Positions 1 through 9,200 of a DNA stretch of 64,000 nucleotides are shown here, in pieces. Each line of letters begins with the position of its first letter. Position 1 is the first letter of the stretch. The DNA is from Variovorax beijingensis (GTDB taxonomy: Bacteria > Pseudomonadota > Gammaproteobacteria > Burkholderiales > Burkholderiaceae_C), in the NCBI RefSeq assembly GCF_007828835.1, contig NZ_VIVL01000003.1, positions 434,001-498,000 of the forward strand, written 5' to 3'. Under the pieces are notes generated by a model. That model was given only the letters and a program-made list of their open reading frames with translations, was not told the origin of the DNA and ran no database searches. A program made the translations under genes and the position numbers.

Positions 1-30
1 CGAAACGAGAGGCTGAGCGGTCTTCTTCAT
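1..30 (-). CDS. Probable ABC peptide-binding protein, first 10 codons only (partial)
   Basis: Reading leftwards, an ATG at 30-28 opens the peptide MKKTAQPLVS and runs off the window edge. An AAGGAG motif lies about five bases upstream of the ATG, a good ribosome binding site. The start with two lysines fits the n-region of a signal peptide. It lies 29 bases downstream of a dppF-like ATPase on the same strand, so the most likely identity is the periplasmic solute-binding protein of this dppBCDF system. That identity is inferred from position; too little protein is visible to prove it. Confidence 0.5.
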   Translation of the reverse strand, partial: MKKTAQPLVS

Positions 31-59
31 GGCAACTCCTTGGGCACGGTTGAAGTGAA

Positions 60-1106
60 CTAGGGGTTCGCCGCCAGGGGCGCGGCGAACGGCGGGGACA
101 AGGGCACATCGGCGCTGACCGGCGGCGTGCCATCGAGGAATTTCTCTGCGTAGTGGCAGGCCACCAGCCGCTCGTCGAGCGCGCGCAGCAGCGGCCGCTC
201 CTCGCGGCAGCGCTGCGTCGCATGCGGGCAGCGCGTGTTGAAGACGCAGCCCGCGGGCGGATCGAGCGGCGACGGCAGCTCGCCCTTGAGCACGATGCGC
301 TGGCTGCTGAGCCCGGGCGTGGACGCCAGCAGCGCCTGCGTGTAGGGATGCAGCGGCCGCGCGAAGATGCGTGCCTTGGGCCCCTGCTCCACCGCATGGC
401 CGAGGTACATCACCAGCACGTCGTGCGCGATGTGCCGCACCACGCCCAGGTCGTGCGAGATGAAGAGATAGGCCAGGCCGAGTTCGGCCTGCAGGTCGGC
501 CAGCAGGTTCAGCACCTGCGCCTGGATCGACACGTCGAGCGCCGACACCGGCTCATCGGCCACCAGCAGGCGCGGCTCCAGCATGAGCGCGCGCGCAATT
601 TCAATGCGCTGGCGCTGGCCGCCGGAGAACATGTGCGGATAGCGGTTCGCATGCTCGGGCCGCAGGCCCACGCGCGCGAGCATCTCGCGCGCCTTGGCGG
701 CCCGCTCGGGCCTGCCGAGCGCGGTGTTGATGGCGAGCGGATCCTCGAGCACGGCGCTGATCTTCTTGCGCGGATTGAGCGAACCATAGGGGTTCTGGAA
801 CACCAGCTGCACGGCCTGGCGCAGCTCGCGCCGGTACGCGGGCGGCGGCTCCACCGCATCGTGGCCGACCAGCGTGAGCTGCCCGGCCGTGGGCTTTTCG
901 ATCAGCGCGACCATGCGCGCGAGCGTCGATTTGCCGCAGCCCGATTCGCCGACCACCGCGAGCGTGCGGCCGCGCTCGATGCGAAACGAAATGTCGCCCA
1001 CCGCGCGCAACTGCGCAGGCGCGCGGAACATGCCGCGCCGCACGGCATAGGTGCGCTTCAGGTTGCGCGCCTCCACGACGACATCGCCGACGGGATCGCC
1101 ACTCAT
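60..1106 (-). CDS. dppF: Dipeptide/oligopeptide ABC transporter ATP-binding protein (DppF-like)
   Basis: 348-residue cytoplasmic ATPase subunit that would pair with the DppD-like ATPase to power peptide uptake. It shows a Walker A motif (GESGCGKST, near residue 54), the ABC signature SGGQRQR (near 163), Walker [13 protein letters not shown] and the switch histidine in FISHDLGVV. The C-terminal extension has the oligopeptide-transporter type element with cysteines in [15 protein letters not shown], typical of DppD/DppF/OppD/OppF. The ATG overlaps the stop of the preceding dppD-like gene by four bases (ATGA), implying translational coupling. The last roughly 20 residues are a proline/alanine-rich tail with no clear role. 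Substrate (peptide, nickel, glutathione) cannot be told from the ATPase. Confidence 0.9.
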   Translation of the reverse strand: MSGDPVGDVVVEARNLKRTYAVRRGMFRAPAQLRAVGDISFRIERGRTLAVVGESGCGKSTLARMVALIEKPTAGQLTLVGHDAVEPPPAYRRELRQAVQLVFQNPYGSLNPRKKISAVLEDPLAINTALGRPERAAKAREMLARVGLRPEHANRYPHMFSGGQRQRIEIARALMLEPRLLVADEPVSALDVSIQAQVLNLLADLQAELGLAYLFISHDLGVVRHIAHDVLVMYLGHAVEQGPKARIFARPLHPYTQALLASTPGLSSQRIVLKGELPSPLDPPAGCVFNTRCPHATQRCREERPLLRALDERLVACHYAEKFLDGTPPVSADVPLSPPFAAPLAANP

Positions 1107-2140
1107 GGCAGCGCCTCCGGGGCCTGCGGCCGCGGCCGGTCGGCCTCGATGGCCGCCATCCGCCCGGGCTCGCCGAGCGGGAAATGGCAGCGCACCTCGG
1201 CACCCGGCGGCGAGGCGACCGCGCGCAGCGCTGGCCGCACGTTGCAGGCCTTCGTGGTCACATAACTGCAGCGCGGCGCGAACAGGCAGCCGGCCGGCCG
1301 GTCGTGCACGCCCGGCACCACGCCCGCGATGGTGGCCAGCCGCCCCTCGGGCGCGGCGCGCTCGGGCAGCGCGGCCAGCAGGGCCTCGGTGTAGGGATGC
1401 TGCGGGTCCGCGAAGAGCCGGTCGACGCGCTGCTGCTCCATCACCTGGCCCGCATACATCACGGCGATGCGCTGCGCCATTTCGCTGACCACACCCATGT
1501 TGTGCGTGATGAGCACCAGCGCCATGCCGCGCTCTTTCTGCAGTTCGCGCAGCAGGTCAAGGATCTGGGCCTGGATCGTCACATCGAGCGCGGTGGTCGG
1601 CTCGTCGGCGATCAACAGGCGCGGGTTGCAGGCAATGGCCATCGCGATCATCACGCGCTGGTTCATGCCGCCCGAGAGCTGGTGCGGATAGCTGCCCAGG
1701 CGCGACGATGCGGCGGGTATGCCGACCTGCTCGAGCAGTTCGGTCGCGCGCTTCTTCGCCGTGCGCCGGTCCAGATGCAGGTGCAGCCGCAGCGTCTCCA
1801 TCAGCTGGAAGCCGATGGTGAAGCAGGGGTTGAGGCTGGTGGTCGGCTCCTGGAAGATCATCGCGACCTCCTTGCCGACCAGCGCGCGGCGGGCCTTGTC
1901 GGAGATGCCGAGCAGCTCCTTGCCCGCGAAGCGCATGTGCTGCGCGCGCACGCGGCCCGGAAAGCCCACGAGGCCCATCAGCGCCATCATCGTGACGCTC
2001 TTGCCCGAACCCGACTCGCCGACGATGCCGAGCACCTCGCCCTCCTCCAGCGTGAGGCTCACGCCGTCGACCGCGTGCAGCACGCCGCCTTGCGTCGGAA
2101 ACTCGACGTGCAGGTCCTTGATGTCCAGAAGCATGTTCAT
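1103..2140 (-). CDS. dppD: Dipeptide/oligopeptide ABC transporter ATP-binding protein (DppD-like)
   Basis: 345 residues, the first ATPase of the peptide importer. Walker A is GESGSGKSV, the signature LSGGMNQR, Walker [13 protein letters not shown], followed by LITHNMGVV. The C-terminal oligopeptide-transporter element has paired cysteines in [16 protein letters not shown]. The reading frame is open well upstream, but the ATG at 2140 ([14 protein letters not shown]) matches where family members begin and overlaps the dppC stop by four bases (ATGA). It in turn overlaps dppF by four bases, so the ATPase pair and permease are translated as a coupled unit. Confidence 0.92.
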   Translation of the reverse strand: MNMLLDIKDLHVEFPTQGGVLHAVDGVSLTLEEGEVLGIVGESGSGKSVTMMALMGLVGFPGRVRAQHMRFAGKELLGISDKARRALVGKEVAMIFQEPTTSLNPCFTIGFQLMETLRLHLHLDRRTAKKRATELLEQVGIPAASSRLGSYPHQLSGGMNQRVMIAMAIACNPRLLIADEPTTALDVTIQAQILDLLRELQKERGMALVLITHNMGVVSEMAQRIAVMYAGQVMEQQRVDRLFADPQHPYTEALLAALPERAAPEGRLATIAGVVPGVHDRPAGCLFAPRCSYVTTKACNVRPALRAVASPPGAEVRCHFPLGEPGRMAAIEADRPRPQAPEALP

Positions 2141-3039
2141 CTTTTGAGCTTCGGGTCGAGCGCATCGCGCAGGCCGTCGCCGAGCAGGTTGAAGGCCAGC
2201 ACGGCCGCGAGGATCGCGAGCCCCGGAAAAGTGACGACCCACCAGGCGCGCAGCACGAACTCGCGCGCATCGGCCAGCATCGTTCCCCATTCGGGCGACG
2301 GCGGCTGCGCGCCGAGGCCGATGAAACCCAGCGCCGCCGCATCGAGGATGGCGGTGGAGATGCCGAGCGAGGCCTGCACGATCAGCGGCGCCGCGCAGTT
2401 GGGCAGCACTTCGCGGAACATCAGGCGCAGCGTGCCGGCGCCGCTCACGCGCGCGGCGGTCACGTAGTCGCGCGAGATCTCGGCAATGACCGCGGCGCGC
2501 GTGATGCGCACGTAGTGCGGCAGCACGACGATGGCCACCGCGACCATGGCATTGACCAGCCCCGGCCCGAGGATCGCGACGATCACGATGGCCATCAGCA
2601 GGCTCGGCATCGTGAGCACGATGTCCATCAGCCGCATGATCGCGATCTCCAGCACGCCGCGGAAGAAACCCGCGACCAGGCCGAGCACCACGCCGACAAG
2701 CACCGACAGCGCCACCACCGCAACGCCGATGGACAGCGACAGCCGCGCCCCGTACATGAGGCGCGAAAGGATGTCGCGCCCGATGGCGTCGGTGCCCAGC
2801 AGATAGCTCGCGGAGCCGCCCTGCTGCCAGGCCGGTGGCAGCAGGAAGACGGCGCTGTTGGTCTGGTTGGGCGCATGCGGCGCGATCCAGGGCGCGAACA
2901 GCGCGACCAGCAGCAGCAGCGCGACGGTGGCAAGGCCGGCCACCGCGCCGCGGTTGGCCGAGAAGGCGGTCCAGAACTCGCGCCAGGGACCGGGTGGCGC
3001 TGCGCTGCCCGAAACTGCGTGTGTTGTCGTCGTTGCCAT
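2137..3039 (-). CDS. dppC: Dipeptide ABC transporter permease (DppC-like)
   Basis: 300-residue inner-membrane permease. A cytoplasmic N-terminus (to about residue 33) precedes a first hydrophobic helix ([19 protein letters not shown]), then a periplasmic stretch with [20 protein letters not shown], the hallmark region of DppC/OppC proteins, then five further helices. The EAA-type coupling loop is seen as [20 protein letters not shown] near residue 195. It lies eight bases after the dppB-like stop and overlaps dppD by four bases. Together with dppB it forms the channel of the importer. Confidence 0.9.
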   Translation of the reverse strand: MATTTTHAVSGSAAPPGPWREFWTAFSANRGAVAGLATVALLLLVALFAPWIAPHAPNQTNSAVFLLPPAWQQGGSASYLLGTDAIGRDILSRLMYGARLSLSIGVAVVALSVLVGVVLGLVAGFFRGVLEIAIMRLMDIVLTMPSLLMAIVIVAILGPGLVNAMVAVAIVVLPHYVRITRAAVIAEISRDYVTAARVSGAGTLRLMFREVLPNCAAPLIVQASLGISTAILDAAALGFIGLGAQPPSPEWGTMLADAREFVLRAWWVVTFPGLAILAAVLAFNLLGDGLRDALDPKLKR

Positions 3040-3047
3040 GGAATCAG

Positions 3048-4052
3048 TCAGTGCCGGATGCGCGGATTGATGACGCCGTAGGTGACGTCGACCAGCAGGT
3101 TGACCAGCATCACGATGCCGCCCAGCAGCAGCATGCCGCCCTGCAGCACCGGGTAGTCACGCCGGCCGATGGCCTCGATCAGCCACTTGCCCACGCCGGG
3201 CCACGAAAAGATGGTTTCGGTGAGGATCGCGCCCGTGAAGAGCACGCCCACCTGCAGCCCGATCACCGTGACCACCGGAATCAGCGCATTGCGCAGCGCA
3301 TGCAGCCCCACCACGCGAAGGCGCGAAAGGCCCTTGGCGCGCGCGGTGCGGATGTAGTCTTCGCCCAGCACCTCGAGCATGGCCGAGCGCGTCATGCGTG
3401 CGATGACCGCGAGCGGCACGGTGCCGAGCACGATGGCCGGCAGGATCAGGTGATGCAGCGCCGACCAGAAGGCGCCGGTGTCGCCGGCGCGCAGCGCATC
3501 GATCAAGAGGAAACCCGTTTCAGGCTCGACAAAGTACTGCACCGAGATGCGGCCCGACACGGGCGTCCAGCCCAATTGCACCGAGAAGAACAGGATCAGC
3601 AGCAGCCCCCACCAGAAGATCGGCATCGAATAGCCGGTGAGCGAGGTGGCCATCACGCCGTGGTCGAAGATGGAATTGCGCCGCACCGCCGCCAGGATGC
3701 CCGCCGGCAGCCCCAGCAGCAGCGCAAAGGCAATCGCGCACGCGGCAAGCTCGACCGTCGCGGGGAACAGCGCGAGGAATTCGCTGGCCACCGACTCCTG
3801 CGTGATGAGCGACTTGCCGAGATCGCCATGCAGCACGCGGCCGATGTAGATGCCGTACTGCACGATCACCGGCTTGTCGAAGCCATAGGCCGCGCGCAGC
3901 TGGGCGTGGCGCTCGGGGTCGATGCCGCGCTCGCCGGCCATGGTTTCGATGGGATCGCCCGGCACCAGCCGGATCAGGAAAAAGGCAAGCAGCGTCATGC
4001 CGATGAAGGTCGGCACCAGCAGGCTCACGCGCGTGAGGAGGAAGCGAAGCAT
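3048..4052 (-). CDS. dppB: Dipeptide ABC transporter permease (DppB-like)
   Basis: 334-residue inner-membrane permease. The N-terminus MLRFLLTRV and the early motif RLVPGDPIE are characteristic of DppB/OppB/GsiC subunits, followed by about six transmembrane helices and the coupling loop YIRTARAKGLSRLRVVGLHALRN (near residue 240; EAA-like). It is the first gene of the permease/ATPase run, 50 bases after fadD on the same strand. No convincing terminator is visible between fadD and this gene, so cotranscription is possible. Confidence 0.9.
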   Translation of the reverse strand: MLRFLLTRVSLLVPTFIGMTLLAFFLIRLVPGDPIETMAGERGIDPERHAQLRAAYGFDKPVIVQYGIYIGRVLHGDLGKSLITQESVASEFLALFPATVELAACAIAFALLLGLPAGILAAVRRNSIFDHGVMATSLTGYSMPIFWWGLLLILFFSVQLGWTPVSGRISVQYFVEPETGFLLIDALRAGDTGAFWSALHHLILPAIVLGTVPLAVIARMTRSAMLEVLGEDYIRTARAKGLSRLRVVGLHALRNALIPVVTVIGLQVGVLFTGAILTETIFSWPGVGKWLIEAIGRRDYPVLQGGMLLLGGIVMLVNLLVDVTYGVINPRIRH

Positions 4053-4102
4053 CGACCCGCAATATGCAAGATCGATGCCGTGGCCCTACCCGGGCCGAAC
4101 CC

Positions 4103-5782
4103 TTACTTCTTGACGTCGCGCAGTTCGCGCCGCAGGATCTTTCCGACCGGCGTCTTCGGCAACTCGGTACGAAACTCCACGATTCGCGGCTGCTTGTAAC
4201 CCGTAAGGTTTGCTCTGCAGTATTCGCGCACCTGCGCTTCGGTCAGCGACTCGTCCTTCTTGACGATCACCAGCTTGACGGCCTCGCCGGTCTTCTCGTC
4301 GGCCACGCCGACCGCCGCGCATTCGAGCACGCCCGGAATCTGCGCCACCACGTCCTCGATCTCGTTGGGGTACACGTTGAAGCCCGACACCAGGATCATG
4401 TCCTTCTTGCGGTCGACCACCTTGAAGTAGCCGCGCTCGTCGACCACGCCGATGTCGCCGCTCTTGAAGTAGCCGTCGGGCGTCATGACCTTGGCGGTCT
4501 CGTCGGGGCGCTGCCAGTAGCCGGCCATCACCTGCGGGCCCTTGATCGCGATCTCGCCGGGCTGGCCCGGCGCCACTTCGCGGCCCTCGTCGTCGAGCAG
4601 CTTGAGCCAGGTGCTCGGCAGCGGCAGGCCGATGGTGCCGGTGTAGGCCTTGCTGTTGGTCGGGTTGCAGGTGGCCGAGGGTGAGGTCTCGGACAGGCCG
4701 TAGCCCTCGCAGATCGGGCAGCCGGTCTTCTCGAGCCAGAGCTTCGCAACAGCCGCCTGCACGGCCATGCCGCCGCCCACCGAGACCTTGAGGTTCTTCC
4801 AGTTGACGGTGTTGAAGTCGGGGTGGTTGGCCAGCCCGTTGAACAGCGTGTTGACCGCGGGAAAGCTGTGGATCGTGTGCTTGGAGAGTTCCTTGAGCAC
4901 GCCCGCGAGGTCGCGCGGATTCGGAATCAGGATCAGCTTGCCGCCCGTGCGCATGTTCAGCATCATGCCCACGGTGAAGGCGAAGATGTGATAGAGCGGC
5001 AGCGCGCAGACGCTCGTGGGCTGCTCGCCCATCGGCACCTGCGCCATCACGGGTTCGTTCCAGGCTTCGGACTGCAGCACGTTCGCAATGACGTTGCGGT
5101 GCAGCAGCACCGCGCCCTTGGAGACGCCAGTGGTGCCGCCGGTGTACTGCAGCACGGCCACGTCGTCGGGGCCGATGGCCGGCGCCTTCAGCGTGCGGCT
5201 CGCGCCCTGGTCGAGCGCATCGTTGAAGCGCACCGCGCCCGGCAGGCTGTAGTGCGGCACCAGCTTCTTCACGTTGCGCACGACGTAGTTGACGAGCGCG
5301 CCCTTGAGGAAGCCGAGCCGGTCGCCCATGGCGGCGAGCACGATGTGCTTGATGGGCGTGGCCGCGATGCACTGCTGCAGCGTGGTGCCGAAGTTCTCCA
5401 TGATGACGATCGCCTTGGCGCCCGAGTCCTTGAGCTGGTGCTCGAGCTCGCGCGGCGTGTACAGCGGATTCACGTTCACCAGGATCAGGCCGGCGCGCAG
5501 GATGGCCGCGACCGCAATCGGGTACTGCGGGCAGTTGGGCATCATGACCGCGACGCGGTCTCCCTTGGCGAGGCCGAGCCCCTGCAGGTAGGCGCCGAAG
5601 GCCTTGCTGAGCTTGTCGGTCTCCGCATAGCTCACGTCCTTGCCCATGAAGCTGTAAGCCGTGCGGTCGGCGTACTTGGCAAAGCTCTCCTCCATGAGAC
5701 CGACCAGCGAGGAATACTGCGAAGCGTCGATGTCGGCGGGCACGCCTTGCGGATAGCTGCTGAGCCAGGGGCGGTCGGTCAT
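4103..5782 (-). CDS. fadD: Long-chain fatty-acid--CoA ligase
   Basis: 559-residue AMP-forming acyl-CoA synthetase that activates fatty acids to acyl-CoA for beta-oxidation at the inner face of the membrane. The P-loop-like AMP-binding motif YTGGTTGVSKGAVLLH (near residue 207), the A5 motif GYGLSETSP, the A8 region FKSGDIGVVDERGYFKVVDRKKDMI and the C-terminal catalytic lysine region LPKTPVGKILRRELR are all present. The open frame extends upstream, but the ATG at 5782 (MTDRPWLSSYPQG) has GAGGAG seven bases before it and matches the usual FadD start and length. It sits between the transhydrogenase operon and the peptide transporter, all on the minus strand. Confidence 0.92.
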   Translation of the reverse strand: MTDRPWLSSYPQGVPADIDASQYSSLVGLMEESFAKYADRTAYSFMGKDVSYAETDKLSKAFGAYLQGLGLAKGDRVAVMMPNCPQYPIAVAAILRAGLILVNVNPLYTPRELEHQLKDSGAKAIVIMENFGTTLQQCIAATPIKHIVLAAMGDRLGFLKGALVNYVVRNVKKLVPHYSLPGAVRFNDALDQGASRTLKAPAIGPDDVAVLQYTGGTTGVSKGAVLLHRNVIANVLQSEAWNEPVMAQVPMGEQPTSVCALPLYHIFAFTVGMMLNMRTGGKLILIPNPRDLAGVLKELSKHTIHSFPAVNTLFNGLANHPDFNTVNWKNLKVSVGGGMAVQAAVAKLWLEKTGCPICEGYGLSETSPSATCNPTNSKAYTGTIGLPLPSTWLKLLDDEGREVAPGQPGEIAIKGPQVMAGYWQRPDETAKVMTPDGYFKSGDIGVVDERGYFKVVDRKKDMILVSGFNVYPNEIEDVVAQIPGVLECAAVGVADEKTGEAVKLVIVKKDESLTEAQVREYCRANLTGYKQPRIVEFRTELPKTPVGKILRRELRDVKK

Positions 5783-5882
5783 GGGTGTGTCTCCTCGGAA
5801 TCGCGTGTTTTGAAACGACAGCGGCGCACAAGTGGCGCCGCGGTGATGATCTGCCCGCACTGCGCGGGCGCGGACCTTGGGC

Positions 5883-7310
5883 CTATTCGATGGCCTTGCC
5901 CATATCTTCCACTACTTTCTTCGCATCCCCAAAGACCATCATGGTCTTGTCCATGTAGAAGAGCTCATTGTCCAGGCCCGCATAGCCCGCCGCCATGGAG
6001 CGCTTGTTCACGATCACCGTCTTGGCCTTGTAGGCCTCCAGGATGGGCATGCCGTAGATCGGGCTGCCCTTCTGCAGCGCCGCCGGATTCACCACGTCGT
6101 TGGCGCCCAGGATGATCGCCACGTCGGCCTGGCCGAACTCGCCGTTGATGTCTTCCATCTCGAACACCTGGTCGTAGGGCACCTCGGCCTCGGCCAGGAG
6201 CACGTTCATGTGGCCCGGCATGCGCCCGGCCACCGGGTGGATCGCGTACTTGACGGTGATGCCCTTGTGCGTGAGCTTCTCGGCAAGTTCCTTCACCGCA
6301 TGCTGCGCGCGCGCCACCGCCAGGCCGTAGCCCGGCACGATCACCACCGTCTCGGCATTGCCCAGCACGAAGGCCGCATCGTCCGCGCTGCCGCTCTTGA
6401 CCGGGCGCTGCTCCTTGGCGCCGCCGGCCGCGCTGACCGCCTCGCCGCCGAAGCCGCCCAGGATCACGTTGAAGAACGAGCGGTTCATGGCCTTGCACAT
6501 GATGTAGCTCAGGATGGCACCCGAAGATCCCACCAGCGAGCCGGCCACGATCAGCATCGCGTTGTTCAGGCTGAAGCCGATGCCCGCGGCCGCCCAGCCC
6601 GAGTAGCTGTTGAGCATCGACACCACCACCGGCATGTCGGCCCCGCCGATCGGGATGATGATGAGCACCCCCATCACGAAGGCCAGCGCCAGCATCGCGA
6701 AGAAGGCCGGCCAGCTCTCTGTGAACATGAACACCAGACCCAGCCCGATCATGGCCAGGCCGAGCACGAGGTTCAGCATGTGCTGGCCAGCGAACTGCAC
6801 CGGCGCGCCCTGGAACAGCCGGAACTTGTAGGTGCCCGAGAGCTTGCCGAAGGCGATCACCGAGCCGCTGAAGGTGATGGCGCCGATGGCCGCCCCCAGG
6901 AACAGCTCGAGCCGGTTGCCCGCGGGAATGGGCGCGCCCTTGGCGATGCCTTCGAGCATGGCCGCGGGTTCGACCACGGCCGCGACCGCGATGAACACCG
7001 CCGCCAGGCCGATCATGCTGTGGAAGAAGGCCACCAGCTCGGGCATCTTGGTCATCTCGACCGTCTTGGCGCGGTAGGCGCCGTAGCCGCCACCGGCCAC
7101 CAGCCCGAGCAGCACCCAGGCCAGGCCCGTCAGCTGGCCGCCGGCGATCTTGTAGATCAGCGCACCGGTGGTGACCACCGCGATGGCCATGCCGGCCATG
7201 CCGAAGATGTTGCCGCGGATCGAGGTGGTGGGATGGGACAGCCCCTTCAAGGCCTGGATGAAGCAGACGCTGGCAACCAGGTACAGCAGCGTGACGACGT
7301 TCATGCTCAT
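5883..7310 (-). CDS. pntB: NAD(P) transhydrogenase subunit beta
   Basis: 475-residue integral membrane subunit of the proton-translocating transhydrogenase, which uses the proton gradient to reduce NADP with NADH. The first about 270 residues are helical membrane segments (domain II); the C-terminal domain III binds NADP(H) and shows VVIVPGYGLAVARAQH and the later GANDVVNPAA motif. The ATG at 7310 (MSMNVVTLLYLVAS) overlaps the stop of the preceding pntAB gene by four bases. An upstream extension of the open frame is rejected because it runs through pntAB. Confidence 0.95.
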   Translation of the reverse strand: MSMNVVTLLYLVASVCFIQALKGLSHPTTSIRGNIFGMAGMAIAVVTTGALIYKIAGGQLTGLAWVLLGLVAGGGYGAYRAKTVEMTKMPELVAFFHSMIGLAAVFIAVAAVVEPAAMLEGIAKGAPIPAGNRLELFLGAAIGAITFSGSVIAFGKLSGTYKFRLFQGAPVQFAGQHMLNLVLGLAMIGLGLVFMFTESWPAFFAMLALAFVMGVLIIIPIGGADMPVVVSMLNSYSGWAAAGIGFSLNNAMLIVAGSLVGSSGAILSYIMCKAMNRSFFNVILGGFGGEAVSAAGGAKEQRPVKSGSADDAAFVLGNAETVVIVPGYGLAVARAQHAVKELAEKLTHKGITVKYAIHPVAGRMPGHMNVLLAEAEVPYDQVFEMEDINGEFGQADVAIILGANDVVNPAALQKGSPIYGMPILEAYKAKTVIVNKRSMAAGYAGLDNELFYMDKTMMVFGDAKKVVEDMGKAIE

Positions 7311-7636
7311 TGCGAGGCTCCCGCTTCGGCCTTGGGTGCGGCCTTCTTGTCCTTCTTCTTGAACATCTCGAGCATGCGCCGCGTGACCAGGAAGCCGCCG
7401 AAGATGTTCACCGCCGCGAGCGCCACCGCGAGCACGCCCATGGTCTTGCCCAGCGGGGTTTCGGTGAGCGCGGCCGCCAGCATGGCGCCCACGACCACGA
7501 TGGCCGAGATCGCGTTGGTCACGGCCATCAGCGGCGTGTGCAGCGCAGGCGTGACGGTCCACACCACGTGATAGCCCACGTAGATGGCCAGCACGAAGAT
7601 GATGAGGTTGATGACGGTATGGGAAACGGGATCCAT
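7307..7636 (-). CDS. pntAB: NAD(P) transhydrogenase subunit alpha, membrane part (PntAB)
   Basis: 109-residue protein with about three to four hydrophobic helices, corresponding to the membrane portion of E. coli PntA. The alpha subunit is split in two genes here, as in Rhodospirillum and many alpha- and beta-proteobacteria. The start MDPVSHTVINLIIFVLAIYV is typical, and the C-terminus has a short charged tail (KKKDKKAAPKAEAG). It lies 24 bases downstream of pntAA and overlaps pntB by four bases. Confidence 0.93.
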   Translation of the reverse strand: MDPVSHTVINLIIFVLAIYVGYHVVWTVTPALHTPLMAVTNAISAIVVVGAMLAAALTETPLGKTMGVLAVALAAVNIFGGFLVTRRMLEMFKKKDKKAAPKAEAGASQ

Positions 7637-7660
7637 GATTTCTTCTCCTCGCGTGACCGC

Positions 7661-8791
7661 TTATTGCTTCGTGACCTGGCCGTCCTGCGCAACGCGGCAG
7701 GCGGCGACGATGTCGTCCTCGAGGTCGATCTTCAGGGCGCCCTCCTTGGTGACGATGAGCTTGAGGAAGTCGAGCACGTTGCGCGCATAGAGCGCCGACG
7801 CGTCGGCCGCCACCAGCGCCGGCAGGTTGGTTTCGCCGACGATGGTCACGCCGTGCTTGACCACCGTCTTGTCGGCCTCCGACAAGGGGCAGTTGCCGCC
7901 GACGCCGTCCGCGCCCTTGCCGGCCGCGATGTCGACGATCACCGAGCCGGGCTTCATGGCCTTGACCATGTCCTCGGTGATGAGCGTCGGCGCGGCGCGC
8001 CCCGGGATGAGCGCGGTGCTGATGACGATGTCGGCCAGCGCCACGCGCTTGGCCACCTCGACCTGCTGGCGCGCGAGCCAGCTCGCGGGCATGGGCCTGG
8101 CGTAGCCGCCGACGCCGACCGCGGCTTCCTTCTCTTCGTCGGTGTCGTAGGACACCTCGATGAACTTGCCGCCGAGCGATTCGATCTGCTCCTTCACGCT
8201 CGGACGCACGTCGGAGGCCTCGATCACGGCGCCCAGGCGCTTGGCGGTGGCAATGGCCTGCAGGCCCGCCACACCCACGCCCAGGATGACCACGCGCGCG
8301 GCCTTCACGGTGCCGGCGGCGGTCATGAGCATCGGGAAGAAGCGCTGGTACTTGTCGGCCGCAATGATCACGGCCTTGTAGCCCGCGATGTTGGCCTGCG
8401 ACGAGAGCACGTCCATGCTCTGGGCGCGGGTGGTGCGCGGCGCGGCTTCGAGCGCGAAGGCCGTGAGGCCGGCCGTGGCCAGGCGCTGCAGGCCGGCCGC
8501 GTCGAAGGGGTTGAGCATGCCGATGACCACGGTGCCGGGCTTCATGAGCGCGGTTTCGGCATCGCTGGGCGTGCGCACCTTGAGCACCATGTCGGCCGCG
8601 AAGGCGGCGTTCATGTTGACGATCTCGGCACCGGCGGCCTGGTAGGCGGCATCGGTGACGCTGGCCGCAATGCCGGCCCCGGACTGCACGCGCACGGTGT
8701 GCCCGGAAGCGGCCAGTTTCTTCACCGTCTCGGGCGTTACGGCCACGCGGGTTTCGCCGGCCATTGTCTCGGCAGGCACGCCTATCAGCAT
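7661..8791 (-). CDS. pntAA: NAD(P) transhydrogenase subunit alpha, NAD-binding part (PntAA)
   Basis: 376-residue soluble domain I that binds NAD(H). The N-terminal half resembles alanine dehydrogenase (MLIGVPAETMAGETRVAVTPETV), and the Rossmann motif is VVILGVGVAGLQAIATAKRLGA near residue 170. The mobile-loop region (YDTDEEKEAAVGVGGYARPMP) is also present. It is the first gene of the pntAA-pntAB-pntB operon; GAGGAG sits about six bases before its ATG. The upstream region is shared divergently with the response regulator at 9201. Confidence 0.94.
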   Translation of the reverse strand: MLIGVPAETMAGETRVAVTPETVKKLAASGHTVRVQSGAGIAASVTDAAYQAAGAEIVNMNAAFAADMVLKVRTPSDAETALMKPGTVVIGMLNPFDAAGLQRLATAGLTAFALEAAPRTTRAQSMDVLSSQANIAGYKAVIIAADKYQRFFPMLMTAAGTVKAARVVILGVGVAGLQAIATAKRLGAVIEASDVRPSVKEQIESLGGKFIEVSYDTDEEKEAAVGVGGYARPMPASWLARQQVEVAKRVALADIVISTALIPGRAAPTLITEDMVKAMKPGSVIVDIAAGKGADGVGGNCPLSEADKTVVKHGVTIVGETNLPALVAADASALYARNVLDFLKLIVTKEGALKIDLEDDIVAACRVAQDGQVTKQ

Positions 8792-9200
8792 AGAGATCTC
8801 CTCAGGGCAAGGGCAATACGGGAACGCGGCCAGAGCTTACAGCAAGATTACGGCCGCGCTGTCGCCAAAATCCACCGCCTGTTCGCCGCTTGATGACCGT
8901 AGTCATTGCATGTGTAGCTATATAAATGGTAGCGAAGCTGGCGACCTCGAAGCCGCCACGCCCGTACATCGGTTGTTTCCCCAGCACCGCGCTCCCCGCG
9001 CGCGGATGCGCCCGGCTGCCAGGCAGCGGCGGCCGGCAACCCTTGTCGTCAATTGGCACGTATTTGTTTGCAATTGCTATCAACTCCAAGAAAGATACCT
9101 TCATTTCGTGCATAAGTTGCACCAAGGCTTTTTTCCGAAGACGCAGATAGATACACTTCTTTCACTCGAAAGCCCGCAGAGGCAAATTTGGGGGGATGGA
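8792..9200. promoter_or_regulatory. Divergent intergenic region between pntAA and a response regulator
   Basis: About 410 bases with no supported gene, clearly more AT-rich than its surroundings around 8900-8930 and 9055-9130. It should hold the promoters for pntAA (leftwards) and the response regulator (rightwards). An inverted repeat ATGAC-CGTA-GTCAT lies at 8893-8906, just before the AT-rich stretch TAGCTATATAAATGG, and is a candidate regulator site. The frame of the response regulator is open upstream, but family length and the GGGGGATGGA just before the ATG at 9201 argue against an N-terminal extension into this region. Confidence 0.5.

Noticed and set aside
5877..7571. Plus-strand open frame of 564 codons
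   Set aside because: Antisense to pntB/pntAB; translation is His/Asp/Arg-rich with no family features.
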